From Microvirga puerhi (GTDB taxonomy: Bacteria > Pseudomonadota > Alphaproteobacteria > Rhizobiales > Beijerinckiaceae): a stretch of DNA of 64,000 nt. Location: contig NZ_JAIRBM010000005.1 of NCBI RefSeq assembly GCF_020089865.1, forward strand, positions 2,126-66,125, written 5' to 3'. Positions 42,232 to 51,920 of this stretch are shown one piece after another (within the stretch, counting starts at the first letter, position 1; every line of letters begins with the position of its first letter). Both the position numbers and the translations under genes were made by a program. The notes beneath the pieces are model-generated. The model was not told where the DNA came from. It worked only from the letters and a program-made list of their open reading frames with translations, and did no database searches.

Positions 42232-43008
42232 ATGGCAGTTCGTACTTCGGACCGTATGGTAAACATGGTAAATAACGATCAGCTGGCCCCTAAGGGGTGG
42301 GCCGCGGCTTGGCGCGATGTCAACAATGGAACGATCGGCACCAGAGCCTATTGGACGATAGCGATTCAAAACTGGTCATTTTTCAAAGATATGGCGCCGT
42401 TAATCGCTGAGCATGTTTCAGGATCAGTTTTGGATCTCGGTGCAGGCCAAATGGCTTGGCGTACCGAACTCATGCGTGCCTCGCCGCACTATCAAGCTGC
42501 CGATCTGGAGAAGACGCATGAGGACATCGAATTCATTGTCGATCTAACAAAAACCCTGCCTTTCGATAATGATTCCTATGACACCGTGTTCTGCTGCTCA
42601 GTCCTTGAGCATCTGATCGATTTCAACCAAGCCCTGTCCGAGATGCATCGTATCCTGAAGCCCGGGGGGCGCTTGGTGCTCTCAGTGCCATTTCTGTTCT
42701 ACAGGCATGGCGACCCATACGATTACTTCCGGTTTACAAGCTATGCGATCCGACATTTGGCGAAAGCCCATGGTTATGAGCTCGCCGTGCTCCGACCGAC
42801 GGGCGGGCTCGCAGAGGTAGTTATCAATCCGATCTCGATGGCGCTTTCATCAGCCTTGTGGAAGTTGCGCCTGCGGAGCTTAATCAGCCCGCTCACACGT
42901 GCTATGACAGCGATCGTCCGATGGCTCGATGGTATGATTGACCGAGATCGTCGCTTTGCCCAAAATCACATCGCTGTGCTCCGTAAGCCGTTGGTCGTGT
43001 CCAACTGA
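42232..43008 (+). CDS. SAM-dependent methyltransferase (type 11)
   Basis: This 258-residue class I methyltransferase has motif I in SVLDLGAGQMAWRT, motif IV in DTVFCCSVLEHLIDF and the post-motif HRILKPGGRLVLSVPFL. The HGDPYDYFRFT segment after it is common in glycan-locus methyltransferases. The substrate is probably a sugar or lipid-linked glycan, from context. It starts three bases after the GT-C-like gene, so it is in the same operon; a start at MVNMVNND a few codons in is also possible. Confidence 0.8.
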   Translation: MAVRTSDRMVNMVNNDQLAPKGWAAAWRDVNNGTIGTRAYWTIAIQNWSFFKDMAPLIAEHVSGSVLDLGAGQMAWRTELMRASPHYQAADLEKTHEDIEFIVDLTKTLPFDNDSYDTVFCCSVLEHLIDFNQALSEMHRILKPGGRLVLSVPFLFYRHGDPYDYFRFTSYAIRHLAKAHGYELAVLRPTGGLAEVVINPISMALSSALWKLRLRSLISPLTRAMTAIVRWLDGMIDRDRRFAQNHIAVLRKPLVVSN

Positions 43009-43020
43009 GGAGCCGAGTGG

Positions 43021-44193
43021 GTGCGTATCGTCATCGTCAATTACGAGTTGCCTCCCCTCGGGGGAGGGGCAGGCAACGCGACAGCCAACATTGCGCGCGA
43101 AATGGCAGCCTTGGGCCATGATGTGACTGTCCTGACATCTCGCTTTCCAGGCTTACAAAACAACGAATTGGTAAATGGGTATCGTGTTCGGCGAATCTGG
43201 ACGATCCGACGGCGAGTCGACCGCTGCACGCCCTTTGAAATGATCGTATTCATGGCGTCGGCAATGCTGGCGATATCCACCTTCATTCGCAGGAAGCGGC
43301 CGTCTGTTATAATCGCGTTTTTTGGAATCCCTTCGGGGCCGGTTGCTTGGGTCGCCAAAGCACTCTACGGCATACCATACATCATTTCTTTAAGGGGCGG
43401 GGATGTCCCCGGATACCAGCCTTATGATCTCAATACGTATCACAAGCTCCTCCGTCCTCTGATCGTCTGGTTCTGGCTGAGAGCAGCGGCCGTCGTTGCG
43501 AACAGCCAAGGGTTGCGGGAGCTCGCTCAACAATCCGCCTCAGAGCTTCCGATTTCAGTCATACCCAACGGAGTGGATGGAGAGCGGTTTCGGCCAGATC
43601 GACGAGGCGATGCTCGAGCTCGGCTCCGGCTTCTCTTCGTTGGGCGTCTGCAGCATCAAAAGGGAATCGATGTTCTGCTTCGGGCGATGACCCAGGTAGC
43701 TTCTCCTGATATGGAGTTACTTGTTGTTGGCGACGGACCAGAGCGCAATATGCTCAAAGCCATGGCTCGGGAATTCGCCATCCAGGACAACGTTATGTTC
43801 CATGGCTGGGCTGACCGGTCAGAGCTGCCGATCCTCTATCAATCGGCAGACATCTTTGTCTTACCGTCTCGCGATGAGGGAATGCCGAATGTTTTGCTCG
43901 AGGCTATGGCGAGCGGTCTCCCAGCTATAGCCACTCGAATTAGCGGTTCGGAAGAGCTAGTTGTCGATGGAGAGACTGGCTTTCTTGTCCCTCCCGATGA
44001 TGCAAATACCCTTGCAAATGCAATCTCATTGCTGTCTGCCGACTCCTCCTTACGAGAGAATTTGGGGCGAAATGCACGCGTCCGTGTCGAGCGCGAGTTC
44101 AATTGGCGCGCTGTCGCAGAAGCATATCTTGATCTTGTTGAAAGATGGCCGAGCCATCCTCAAGCCCCGAATAGGAATATCGATGCAGTTTGA
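43021..44193 (+). CDS. Glycosyltransferase family 4
   Basis: This 390-residue retaining GT-B glycosyltransferase has the N-terminal LPPLGGGAGNATANIAREMA, typical of the acceptor domain. The donor domain contains LLFVGRLQHQKGIDVLLRAM, GDGPERNMLK, FHGWADRSELPILYQSADIF and the E-x7-E element in EGMPNVLLEAMASGLP. The sugar donor is unknown. It starts with GTG at 43021 behind GAGGAG and overlaps the next methyltransferase by 11 bases. It is part of the island's first operon. Confidence 0.88.
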   Translation: MRIVIVNYELPPLGGGAGNATANIAREMAALGHDVTVLTSRFPGLQNNELVNGYRVRRIWTIRRRVDRCTPFEMIVFMASAMLAISTFIRRKRPSVIIAFFGIPSGPVAWVAKALYGIPYIISLRGGDVPGYQPYDLNTYHKLLRPLIVWFWLRAAAVVANSQGLRELAQQSASELPISVIPNGVDGERFRPDRRGDARARLRLLFVGRLQHQKGIDVLLRAMTQVASPDMELLVVGDGPERNMLKAMAREFAIQDNVMFHGWADRSELPILYQSADIFVLPSRDEGMPNVLLEAMASGLPAIATRISGSEELVVDGETGFLVPPDDANTLANAISLLSADSSLRENLGRNARVRVEREFNWRAVAEAYLDLVERWPSHPQAPNRNIDAV

Positions 44194-44989
44194 CTTCGGA
44201 AAGAACTGGCTGAGCTACAGCAGCACCGTGCTGAGCACAAAGAAGGTTGTGCAAGCCCGGGAAGACTTCAGACACCTTCTCGCGGGAATTGAGCTCCGGG
44301 AAAAGTCGTTCCTTGATATTGGCTTTGGTCAGGGGCTCAGTCTGCTTCTCGCCACTGAAGCTGGGGCAAAGGTTGTCGGCTGCGACATCAATCCACGCTG
44401 CGCAGAAGCGCTCGCTGTCACGTCTAAGTTCTTCGAGGGCGATCCAAAATCCCGCATTTCTGTGGTCATCGGCTCCATTCTCGATGACCATACGAGAGAG
44501 GCTCTCCGTCAGCATCCTGTGGCACAGCCTGACGGAGGATATGACATTGTTCATTCCTGGGGTGTACTCCATCATACTGGACGTATGGACCTCGCAATCA
44601 AGAATGCGGCCTCTCTCGTACGCCCGGGCGGACACATAGTGATCGCGATCTACAACAGACATTGGTCGTCGCGGCCTTGGCTTTTCATCAAGTGGCTGTA
44701 TTGCAGTGCGCCGAGCTGGATGCAAAAATTCCTGATCGCCGCTCTGTATCCGGTCATTTGGCTCGCAAAGCTTATTGTCACGGGTCGCGCGCCGACGCGT
44801 CAAACACGCGGGATGGATTTCTACTACAACGTAGTCGACTGGGTAGGAGGTTACCCTTACGAATACGGCTCACGCGACGAGATGAAAAGAATGGTCGGTA
44901 CACTAGGTTTCGAATGCATAGCCGAGATTCCCGCAGAAGTGCCGACCGGATGTAACGAGTTTGTCTTTAGACGCACAGCCGTGAATTAG
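44183..44989 (+). CDS. SAM-dependent methyltransferase (type 12-like)
   Basis: This 268-residue class I methyltransferase has motif I in SFLDIGFGQGLSLLL, the ribose-binding acidic residue in VVGCDINPRC and motif IV in DIVHSWGVLHHTGRM, with LVRPGGHIVIAIYN after it. A WLFIKWLYCSAPSWMQKFLI region looks membrane-associated. The ATG at 44183 overlaps the GT4 stop by 11 bases. It probably modifies the same glycan as its operon partners. Confidence 0.8.
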   Translation: MQFDFGKNWLSYSSTVLSTKKVVQAREDFRHLLAGIELREKSFLDIGFGQGLSLLLATEAGAKVVGCDINPRCAEALAVTSKFFEGDPKSRISVVIGSILDDHTREALRQHPVAQPDGGYDIVHSWGVLHHTGRMDLAIKNAASLVRPGGHIVIAIYNRHWSSRPWLFIKWLYCSAPSWMQKFLIAALYPVIWLAKLIVTGRAPTRQTRGMDFYYNVVDWVGGYPYEYGSRDEMKRMVGTLGFECIAEIPAEVPTGCNEFVFRRTAVN

Positions 44990-44994
44990 GCACC

Positions 44995-46698
44995 ATGGTT
45001 GCTGCGGAATCCAAGTTTAGCGGGTGCGAAGGGCGACTTTGGATCTCCACGCTGCGCTTCATTCTCGGTGTGTTATCGGCCTTTTATATATACCTCACCT
45101 ACAGCGTGTGGTGGATCGACAACCATAATGACTTTGGCGAGTACTTGACTCGGGCAGAGCTATGGTCGCGAGGGCTTTTCACATGGTCGGGGGGCTCAGA
45201 CAAGCTGCTGTCACTACTGGAGTTGATTCCGGCTTATTTATTCTCTCGAAATCTAGATGCATTATATATTTTTACGAAGTTAATTCTTCTGTCATTATTA
45301 GGAATAAGCTTATCCTTGTTTATTGCATCGAATAATCGAAATTTGCCGAATTGGCATATTCGGTTATTTGCAGTGTTGGTTGTGATCATTCATCCTGTCT
45401 TCGCTATTATATCGACGTCAGTGGATCCAAGCATCCCATTTCTGGGATGCCTATTGTTATTTATTTCTTTCTATAAGCGCAAATATATAGCTGTTGGATT
45501 AGCTGTTCTTGTTGCCTATTCGCGGCCAGAGGGTATTTTAGTGTTCCCTTTGTTTGTTTTATTGGGTCTCATTGAAAATGAGGGGATGCGTAGGGATATT
45601 TTTAGGTCTGCGCTTAGTTCAATTTTGATCTTTATAGTATTAAAAGCTTGTGAAGTGATCTTGTTTGGGAGAACGCAGGAATTCGATATAATTAATTCCG
45701 CTGTAGAAATTGGTTTCTGGAAATCTATCGCGAATTTGCTTTTTATTCCGATCGTTCCTGTCCTTTTTGCCTCCGAGGTCTTCCCAGGCTATCCTTGCAT
45801 GGTAATTTTTTTGCTGGGTTATGTTGCTAATTTTAGGAACAAAAGCTATTGGATTATTTACAGTATACTTTTTCTCCAAAGTATACTTACTGCCGTTCTC
45901 TATCATTCCGCTGGGCTCATGTTGGTCGACAAGGTCGGTCCGGCCTGGAGCCGGCTTGCATGGTGGGGTGCCCCTCTGTCGATAACAATTGGCACTGACC
46001 AAGTTCTGGGCGCGCGGTATATTATTCCATATTATCCGTTCTTGGCTATCTTTCTGGTTTCGGGGGCAAGTTTATTTTACTCTGGAACCATCAAAGCGCT
46101 CTCGGGGCTGTTCCCGCAATATGCCAACCCAAGAGGGCGTAGTATATTCGCAATCGGAGCTGCGATAGTTGCAAGTGGAATGCTTCTCGCTACGTTTCAG
46201 CGAGGCTATCAGGAATTGATAATTTCAGGGAAGTATTTCTGGCCATACAACATTAGCTCTCTCAATCATGCGGCTATTCAAATTCGCGCGCTTCGCGAGG
46301 CAGAGGAGGCGGTTCTTTTCGATGGAATTTGCGATGACACGAACGGCTCGTTGCTGAGCGAGTTCTCTGTTCATTCAGGGGTGGTGCGGAAATACATCGC
46401 AATCTGTGGCGGACGTTCGGCATTCGGGTATGTAGATAGCGTTCAGCGAGTTTTGAAAAGTGAGGATATTGATCAAATAGGGTCAGACCGCTTTGGTATA
46501 TTTCACGATTTTACTTTAGACGTAACAACGACAAGAGATGCATTATTGAATGGCACGCTACGCGCATTGAGGGAATTGGAAGAATCGGCCCTTGGCAAGC
46601 ATCGAGTGCGTTTCGTGATCAGTAGAAGAAAGCTTTCAATAGGCTATTTGAGATATATTGGAGAATACGGAGATTATAATTTATATGAGGCTAAATAA
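44995..46698 (+). CDS. GT-C-like membrane protein with C-terminal soluble domain
   Basis: This 567-residue protein has about 11 membrane helices (residues about 18-400) and a soluble C-terminal domain of some 150 residues. The first periplasmic loop has WWIDNHNDFGEYLTRAELW with acidic residues, as in GT-C enzymes. I do not recognise a named family. The codon use is markedly AT-rich (ATT, TTA and TTT are common), unlike core genes here, which supports transfer. It follows the methyltransferase by five bases and ends the first island operon. Confidence 0.65.
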   Translation: MVAAESKFSGCEGRLWISTLRFILGVLSAFYIYLTYSVWWIDNHNDFGEYLTRAELWSRGLFTWSGGSDKLLSLLELIPAYLFSRNLDALYIFTKLILLSLLGISLSLFIASNNRNLPNWHIRLFAVLVVIIHPVFAIISTSVDPSIPFLGCLLLFISFYKRKYIAVGLAVLVAYSRPEGILVFPLFVLLGLIENEGMRRDIFRSALSSILIFIVLKACEVILFGRTQEFDIINSAVEIGFWKSIANLLFIPIVPVLFASEVFPGYPCMVIFLLGYVANFRNKSYWIIYSILFLQSILTAVLYHSAGLMLVDKVGPAWSRLAWWGAPLSITIGTDQVLGARYIIPYYPFLAIFLVSGASLFYSGTIKALSGLFPQYANPRGRSIFAIGAAIVASGMLLATFQRGYQELIISGKYFWPYNISSLNHAAIQIRALREAEEAVLFDGICDDTNGSLLSEFSVHSGVVRKYIAICGGRSAFGYVDSVQRVLKSEDIDQIGSDRFGIFHDFTLDVTTTRDALLNGTLRALRELEESALGKHRVRFVISRRKLSIGYLRYIGEYGDYNLYEAK

Positions 46699-47215
46699 AT
46701 ATAATGTAAACCATGGAAGTTAGTTATTTTATTGCGTCGCGGTATAACGACGGATGCAATCGACCGTAAGGTATCCTGTTATACGAATCTCGCAAGATTA
46801 ACTGAAATGTTTCAGGTCTATCTTATTCTATTGGATTTGAGTGTTCCGTTCTGACTGGCTTGGAGTCTCCTTCGGTAACCTATGGTCATGGCTCAGGTGC
46901 GTTGCTCGCGGAACTCTCCCGTTCGTGGACTCGGATATGATGCTGTGCTGTTGCCGCAAGGTAACGTAGAGGTGCTGTCCGACGTCACGGATATTTCCAG
47001 GCGTACGACCTGAAACGAGCCTAATAGCCTTCCTGCCCAGACTGCATCATTAGGCCTGTGAAACATAGTTTGACGCCTTGCTTCTTGGGCGTTAAAGCTC
47101 CCGCGCACTCGATATGCAGTGGTAACGGTTGCAATGCGGCTCGATAACTTGCCAGGGTTGCCTCGAGGTTGTGGATTGATCAGTTATTAACGACGTAAAA
47201 AGTAGGAAAACGGGC
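46699..47215. other. Intergenic region inside the island
   Basis: This gap of 517 bases has no convincing gene. A plus-strand frame from an ATG at about 46885 ends in GYDAVLLPQGNVEVLSDVTD before a stop and may be the tail of a lost gene. The minus-strand frame opposite is unsupported. The element TTGCCTCGA (47158-47166) recurs upstream of the first island gene. Nothing else is evident. Confidence 0.4.
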
Positions 47216-47983
47216 ATGTCCCAACTTGATGTCAAAACTGCAGAATTCTACGACCAATTCTGGCCAAAATCAGTCCCTGTTCTAGATAAGACGCGCGAAT
47301 ATGTTGCGATGACTGTTTCAGAGGCGCATGTCGGGCGCGCTCTTGACGCGGGTTGTGGCCATGGAATCTGCAGTGTTGCTTTGTCCGAGCGCGCAGACCA
47401 AGTCGTCGGCGTCGACGTGTCATCCGAATGCATCCAGACAGCGCGCAAGCAAGCGGAACATTTCGGGCGCAAGAACATATCGTTCGAGCGGCAGGATTTG
47501 CAGAACCTTTCCCTACCGGACACTAGCTTCGATCTTGTCTGGTGTTGGGGTGTTGCCATGATGGCGCCCGATCCCATGAAGGTGATCCATAACCTCATGC
47601 GCGTGACGAAGCCTGGTGGGGTCATCTACTTGGGCCTCTATCTAAAGACCTGGCTCACTCCCTTTCATGAATTGACCCGTCATTTCTGTCGGACTTTCAT
47701 GAATGGCCCGCGCCGCAAGAAGTTCGTCTGTGATTTCTTCACTGCTCTCACGCATGTGCACGGTACGCTGGTCGGTCGGCAGACGAACCTTCGTACCGAC
47801 AACATCTCGATTCAAGCGCAGGTCGAAGATTGGTATTATCCTCCCTACAAGACGTTCTATTCGATCGAAGAGATCGTCGAATTGTTCCGGCGTAATGGGT
47901 TCGAGGCGAACTGCATTCAAGATCGAGTTGGCCGTATCAAGAGTGCAACTATTTTCGTGGTGAAGGCGGTGAGGAATGCCTAG
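47216..47983 (+). CDS. SAM-dependent methyltransferase (UbiE-like fold)
   Basis: This 255-residue class I methyltransferase has motif I in ALDAGCGHGICSVALSE, VVGVDVSSECIQTAR, motif IV in FDLVWCWGVAMMAPDPM and RVTKPGGVIYLGLYLK. The substrate is unknown. The ATG at 47216 has TAGGAAA upstream. It overlaps the following methyltransferase by eight bases, so the pair forms its own operon within the island. The C-terminal part (YYPPYKTFYSIEEIVELFRR) is conserved-looking in glycan-locus enzymes. Confidence 0.8.
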   Translation: MSQLDVKTAEFYDQFWPKSVPVLDKTREYVAMTVSEAHVGRALDAGCGHGICSVALSERADQVVGVDVSSECIQTARKQAEHFGRKNISFERQDLQNLSLPDTSFDLVWCWGVAMMAPDPMKVIHNLMRVTKPGGVIYLGLYLKTWLTPFHELTRHFCRTFMNGPRRKKFVCDFFTALTHVHGTLVGRQTNLRTDNISIQAQVEDWYYPPYKTFYSIEEIVELFRRNGFEANCIQDRVGRIKSATIFVVKAVRNA

Positions 47984-48893
47984 CGCAACCATGCAGAATA
48001 GACCTGATCTCGCTCCCAAACTGAGCGATCATCCACAGTTTGCGAAGTTGAAGCAGATTCTCATCGACGGTTTTGTTCGGACGGGATTCGATCGGGTTAC
48101 GCGCGTCCCATTGGAATATGTGGTTCAGGATATGCTGTCCGATGCTCGAATCGACGAGCAGATCGGCGAGATGCGACGCTATATGGATCTCGAGGGAAAG
48201 AAAATTCTCGAGGTCGGATCAGGCTGTGGCGCTCTCGTGACCCGAGGGCGCGTTGCTTACGGGCTTGACATCTCTGGTATCGAACCGAGCGTCAATGAGT
48301 TCACGGCAACTTTGGACGTTGGGCGTCGTCTCCTTTCTCATTTCAACTTGCCTCCAAATGCGCTGCAAGACGCTTTTGGCGAGGCCATTCCGTTCCCAGA
48401 CGAGCATTTCGATTTTGTCTACTCATCGAATGTTCTCGAGCACGTCCAGTCACCTCAGAAGGTGATCAGCGAATCGCTACGTGTCTTGAAGCCCGGTGGT
48501 CTGCTGCTATTCGTGGTGCCAAACTATGGATCGTGGTGGGAAGGACATTATGGCATCTTATGGCTTCCGCATATGCCGGCGTGGATGGCCAAACTTTATG
48601 TTCGGATGTTCGGGCGAGACCCTGATTACATCGATACGCTCAATCTCCTGAGCAAAGGTAGGATCGAGAAGCTGCTAAGGCCTTTCAAGGAAGAAATCGA
48701 GGTTCTGGACTGGGGTTCTTCTGTATTTGAGCACCGACTGCGTAGTTTGGATTTTAGTGGGTGGGCTGCACTGCGGACGGCTAAGAAGATTGCGGGACTC
48801 GTTCACAAGTTGCAGCTGGTGAAGCCAGCAATTGTGATGTCCCGAGTCTTCCACTGGGAGACGCCGCTGGTTCTGGCCGTCCGCAAGAAATAG
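47976..48893 (+). CDS. SAM-dependent methyltransferase (glycan-locus type)
   Basis: This 305-residue methyltransferase has motif I in KILEVGSGCGALVTRG, motif IV in DFVYSSNVLEHVQSPQ and LRVLKPGGLLLFVVPNYGS. A second half of about 120 residues carries a hydrophobic/aromatic region (WLPHMPAWMAKLYVRMFG). It starts at the ATG at 47976, within the preceding gene, behind GGTGAGGA. It is the fourth methyltransferase of the island. A separate start upstream is excluded by that overlap. Confidence 0.8.
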   Translation: MPSATMQNRPDLAPKLSDHPQFAKLKQILIDGFVRTGFDRVTRVPLEYVVQDMLSDARIDEQIGEMRRYMDLEGKKILEVGSGCGALVTRGRVAYGLDISGIEPSVNEFTATLDVGRRLLSHFNLPPNALQDAFGEAIPFPDEHFDFVYSSNVLEHVQSPQKVISESLRVLKPGGLLLFVVPNYGSWWEGHYGILWLPHMPAWMAKLYVRMFGRDPDYIDTLNLLSKGRIEKLLRPFKEEIEVLDWGSSVFEHRLRSLDFSGWAALRTAKKIAGLVHKLQLVKPAIVMSRVFHWETPLVLAVRKK

Positions 48894-49038
48894 AGCGCTC
48901 GGGCTACCGGGACGTCATAAAGGCGAAAGGGCGGATTTAAGTCGGTCCATTTTCGCCAGGGTGATTCTATTCTTTGAGTCGCGGCAGGAGTTCCCCAGAG
49001 TCCCGCCCTGATGCGAGCATCTGAAAGGTTGAACGACC

Positions 49039-50919
49039 ATGTGTGGAATCGCCGGATTCGCTGGGATTGGCGAGGAGGAAACGCTCCGGGCCATGACATC
49101 CGCGCTTGGTCATCGTGGACCTGATGCGGGGAATTTCTGGTGTGATCCATCCCGAGGCGTCTTTCTTGGGCATCGCCGTCTGTCCATTGTCGATCTTGGT
49201 GGGGGTAGTCAGCCTATGTGGACGCCTGACGGCGAGATTGGCATCGTCTTCAATGGCGAAATCTACAATCATCAGGAGCTCCGCCGAGATCTCATAGACC
49301 GAGGGCACATTTTCGCCAGTGATCATTCCGACACGGAGGTGCTACTTCATGGCTATCGTGAGTGGGGCGAGGACCTCCCGCGCAGGCTGAATGGCATGTG
49401 GGCCCTTGCCATTTATGATCGCAAGGCTGCGGTTCTGTGGATCAGTCGGGATCGTTTCGGCGAAAAGCCGCTTTATTATGCTGCAACACCTTCTGCTTTC
49501 ATTTTCGCTTCAGAACTCCACGCTCTGGTTCGGCATCCAGCTCTTCGGCCGACATTGTCGACGATTGCGGTTCAGAAGTACTTAGCATTCGGGTTCATTC
49601 CCGCGCCGAATTCAATTTATCGCGAAGTGCATAAGCTTCCTGCCGGACATAATCTTCGATTCGATGTCACGACAAGAAGTATTTCCGTTCAGCAATATTG
49701 GGACTTCGTGCTTGATCCAGGCGAACGCGTGTCGAACAATGCTGAGAATGAGTATGCGGAAGAGCTTCGTCTCCTCCTCTCGCGGTCTGTCAAACAGCGC
49801 CTGATGGCGGACGTGCCGGTCGGTGTGCTGCTCAGTGGCGGAGTCGATTCCTCTGCGATCGCAGTTCTCGCCGCTCAACACAGCCCAATTCCCATCAAGA
49901 CGTTTAGCATTGGCTTCGCCGAACAAACTTTTGATGAATCGACCTATGCCCAGCAGGTCGCGGAGATGATCGGTTCCGATCATCATACCGACCAGCTTCG
50001 GGTCGACAGCGCAATCGAAGTGATGGCCGAGGCGTTGAGCAGACTCGACGAGCCAATGGCAGATGCGTCCTTGCTGCCATGTTTCCTGCTGTTCCGTCAT
50101 GTGGCGGCCCATGTGAAGGTAGCATTGGGCGGCGATGGCAGTGATGAACTTTTCGCGGGGTATGATACCTTCCGAGCCTTGCGTTGGGCTCAACTCTATA
50201 ATCGTGTCGTGCCTCAGCGGCTCCATAATCCAATTCAGCTTGTTTCAGGCCTGCTTCCGATCTCTCATCGCAATATGAGCTTCGACTTTCGTGTCAAGCG
50301 CACGCTTCGAGGCCTTTCGGCGGGACCGGCCTTGTGGCTTCCCTCGTGGATAGGTCCGCTCTCACCAAGTGAGTTACGCGCAGTCATGGAAGAGCCCGTC
50401 AACATCGAAGAGGTCTACGAAGAAGCCCTCCTGCAGTGGGAGAACTGTAAGCAGGACAACTTGCTGGATCGCACCATGCAGTTCTACACGAAACTCTATC
50501 TTCAGGACGACATTCTCACAAAGGTCGATCGATCCAGCATGATGCACTCCGTCGAAGCGCGTTCGCCGTTCCTTGACAATGATCTAGTCGATTTCGTGCG
50601 GCGGATACCAAGCCGTTACAAGTTGCGCGGAAACGAGACTAAGTTCATCCTGAAGAAGGCTGTAGCTCCCTTGCTCCCTCGAGATGTCGTCTACCGTCCC
50701 AAAAAGGGATTTGGTGTTCCCATTGGACAATGGATGGCGGATGGCGGCTTGCCTGTTTCTGACCAACTCAGCATTGATCATCTTTTCAATGGCAGCCTCG
50801 TACGGCGTTGGAGCCAGGAGCATATCGGGCGTAAAGCTGATCATCGTAGCTTTCTATGGGCTCGACTTGTCCTTGACCGGTTTCTCGTAAACCCGAGCCG
50901 CGGCGCTTTGCCGATTTAA
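49039..50919 (+). CDS. asnB: Asparagine synthetase (glutamine-hydrolysing), copy 1
   Basis: This 626-residue class II glutamine amidotransferase begins with Cys2 (MCGIAGFAGIG), its nucleophile. The glutaminase half (about 1-210) contains RLSIVDL and EIYNHQELR. The synthetase half has the ATP PP-loop LSGGVDSSAIAVLAAQ and GGDGSDELFAGYD. In glycan loci such enzymes (WbpS-like) amidate uronic acids, and this is a likelier role than bulk asparagine synthesis. Its stop overlaps the next start (TAATG). A paralogue lies at 54 kb. Confidence 0.88.
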   Translation: MCGIAGFAGIGEEETLRAMTSALGHRGPDAGNFWCDPSRGVFLGHRRLSIVDLGGGSQPMWTPDGEIGIVFNGEIYNHQELRRDLIDRGHIFASDHSDTEVLLHGYREWGEDLPRRLNGMWALAIYDRKAAVLWISRDRFGEKPLYYAATPSAFIFASELHALVRHPALRPTLSTIAVQKYLAFGFIPAPNSIYREVHKLPAGHNLRFDVTTRSISVQQYWDFVLDPGERVSNNAENEYAEELRLLLSRSVKQRLMADVPVGVLLSGGVDSSAIAVLAAQHSPIPIKTFSIGFAEQTFDESTYAQQVAEMIGSDHHTDQLRVDSAIEVMAEALSRLDEPMADASLLPCFLLFRHVAAHVKVALGGDGSDELFAGYDTFRALRWAQLYNRVVPQRLHNPIQLVSGLLPISHRNMSFDFRVKRTLRGLSAGPALWLPSWIGPLSPSELRAVMEEPVNIEEVYEEALLQWENCKQDNLLDRTMQFYTKLYLQDDILTKVDRSSMMHSVEARSPFLDNDLVDFVRRIPSRYKLRGNETKFILKKAVAPLLPRDVVYRPKKGFGVPIGQWMADGGLPVSDQLSIDHLFNGSLVRRWSQEHIGRKADHRSFLWARLVLDRFLVNPSRGALPI

Positions 50920-51881
50920 TGCTCTGCAAAATTCCAAGGCCCATCAGGTCTCCATCCATGCGAACGCTGCTCGTCATTGCCCAAGTCGCGGTTTCCCTGT
51001 TCTGCCTAAGTCTGTTAATTTTTGTCCTTGATTGGCCGGGCATTCTATCGGCCATGAAAGGGATCAACTTTGCCTCGATGACCGGCGCCATTCTTTCCTT
51101 TCTTGTGGCGCAGTTCGTTGCAACGTGGCGTATGCAACTCATGCTGAGAATCGTTGGTGTGTCGCTTAGGTTTAGGGAGGCGATACGACTGAACTGGCTG
51201 GGCTTGGCATCAGGAAACGTTCTGCCTTCGACCGTTGGAGGAGATGTCCTGATCGTGCTTGGCCTCTCCCGGCTTGGGCGACCCGTCATGCAGTCCCTAA
51301 CTGGCCTCGTTCTCAATCGAATTGTCAGCATTCTGGCAACGATTGCCTGCCTTTCTGCCGTCCTGACAGTCCCTGCTCTGATGCAAGCCATCGAAGAAGT
51401 CCATTTTGACAAGATCGTTCTGGCTGCGATGTTACTTGTGCTGCTGGCGGCTATCGGGCTCATCTGGGCCCGACGCTGGCCAGCACTGAGTAGGCGCCTC
51501 AGTGAAATCTGGGAACTCGTACTTTCCTACCGAAAGCATCCCTGGTTGGCTTTCAATGGGTTTCTGATGAGCGTCGTGATACTTGCTCTGGGTGCAGTCA
51601 CCTTCCGGTTCCTGCTTCCGGAGCTTCCAGGGCGCCCAACGTTCCTGCCACTGATTGCGATTGTCAGTCTGATAATGGTCGCCCAATTAGTCCCAATTTC
51701 ATTTAACGGTCTCGGTATCCAAGAGGGCTTGCTCACGGCCTGCCTGACCCTGATCGGGTGGAGCGTCGACAACTCCGCCGCCGCAGCGATCTTGATCCGC
51801 CTGATTACGATCGGTTTGAGCCTTCCGGGTCTGTTGTGGATCGACTTGCTATGGCAACGACAAGAGAGAGGTGCTACGTAA
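50919..51881 (+). CDS. Lysylphosphatidylglycerol-synthase-type TM protein (UPF0104)
   Basis: This polytopic membrane protein of about 320 residues has eight hydrophobic helices and the flippase-domain pattern of LPG synthase family proteins. SGNVLPSTVGGDVLIVLGLS is the family core, and NGLGIQEGLL is a second conserved motif. It lacks the synthase half. Such proteins are often found in polysaccharide or glycolipid clusters and may move lipid-linked substrates across the membrane. It starts at 50919 (overlapping asnB) or at the ATG at 50958. Confidence 0.78.
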   Translation: MLCKIPRPIRSPSMRTLLVIAQVAVSLFCLSLLIFVLDWPGILSAMKGINFASMTGAILSFLVAQFVATWRMQLMLRIVGVSLRFREAIRLNWLGLASGNVLPSTVGGDVLIVLGLSRLGRPVMQSLTGLVLNRIVSILATIACLSAVLTVPALMQAIEEVHFDKIVLAAMLLVLLAAIGLIWARRWPALSRRLSEIWELVLSYRKHPWLAFNGFLMSVVILALGAVTFRFLLPELPGRPTFLPLIAIVSLIMVAQLVPISFNGLGIQEGLLTACLTLIGWSVDNSAAAAILIRLITIGLSLPGLLWIDLLWQRQERGAT

Positions 51882-51920
51882 CCTCGCGTGTTCAATCGAT
51901 GTGTTTGAGCCGTCAGCGGG

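Noticed and set aside
46893..47108. Minus-strand 71-codon frame
   Set aside because: No ribosome-binding site, no recognisable motif, and composition like non-coding DNA.
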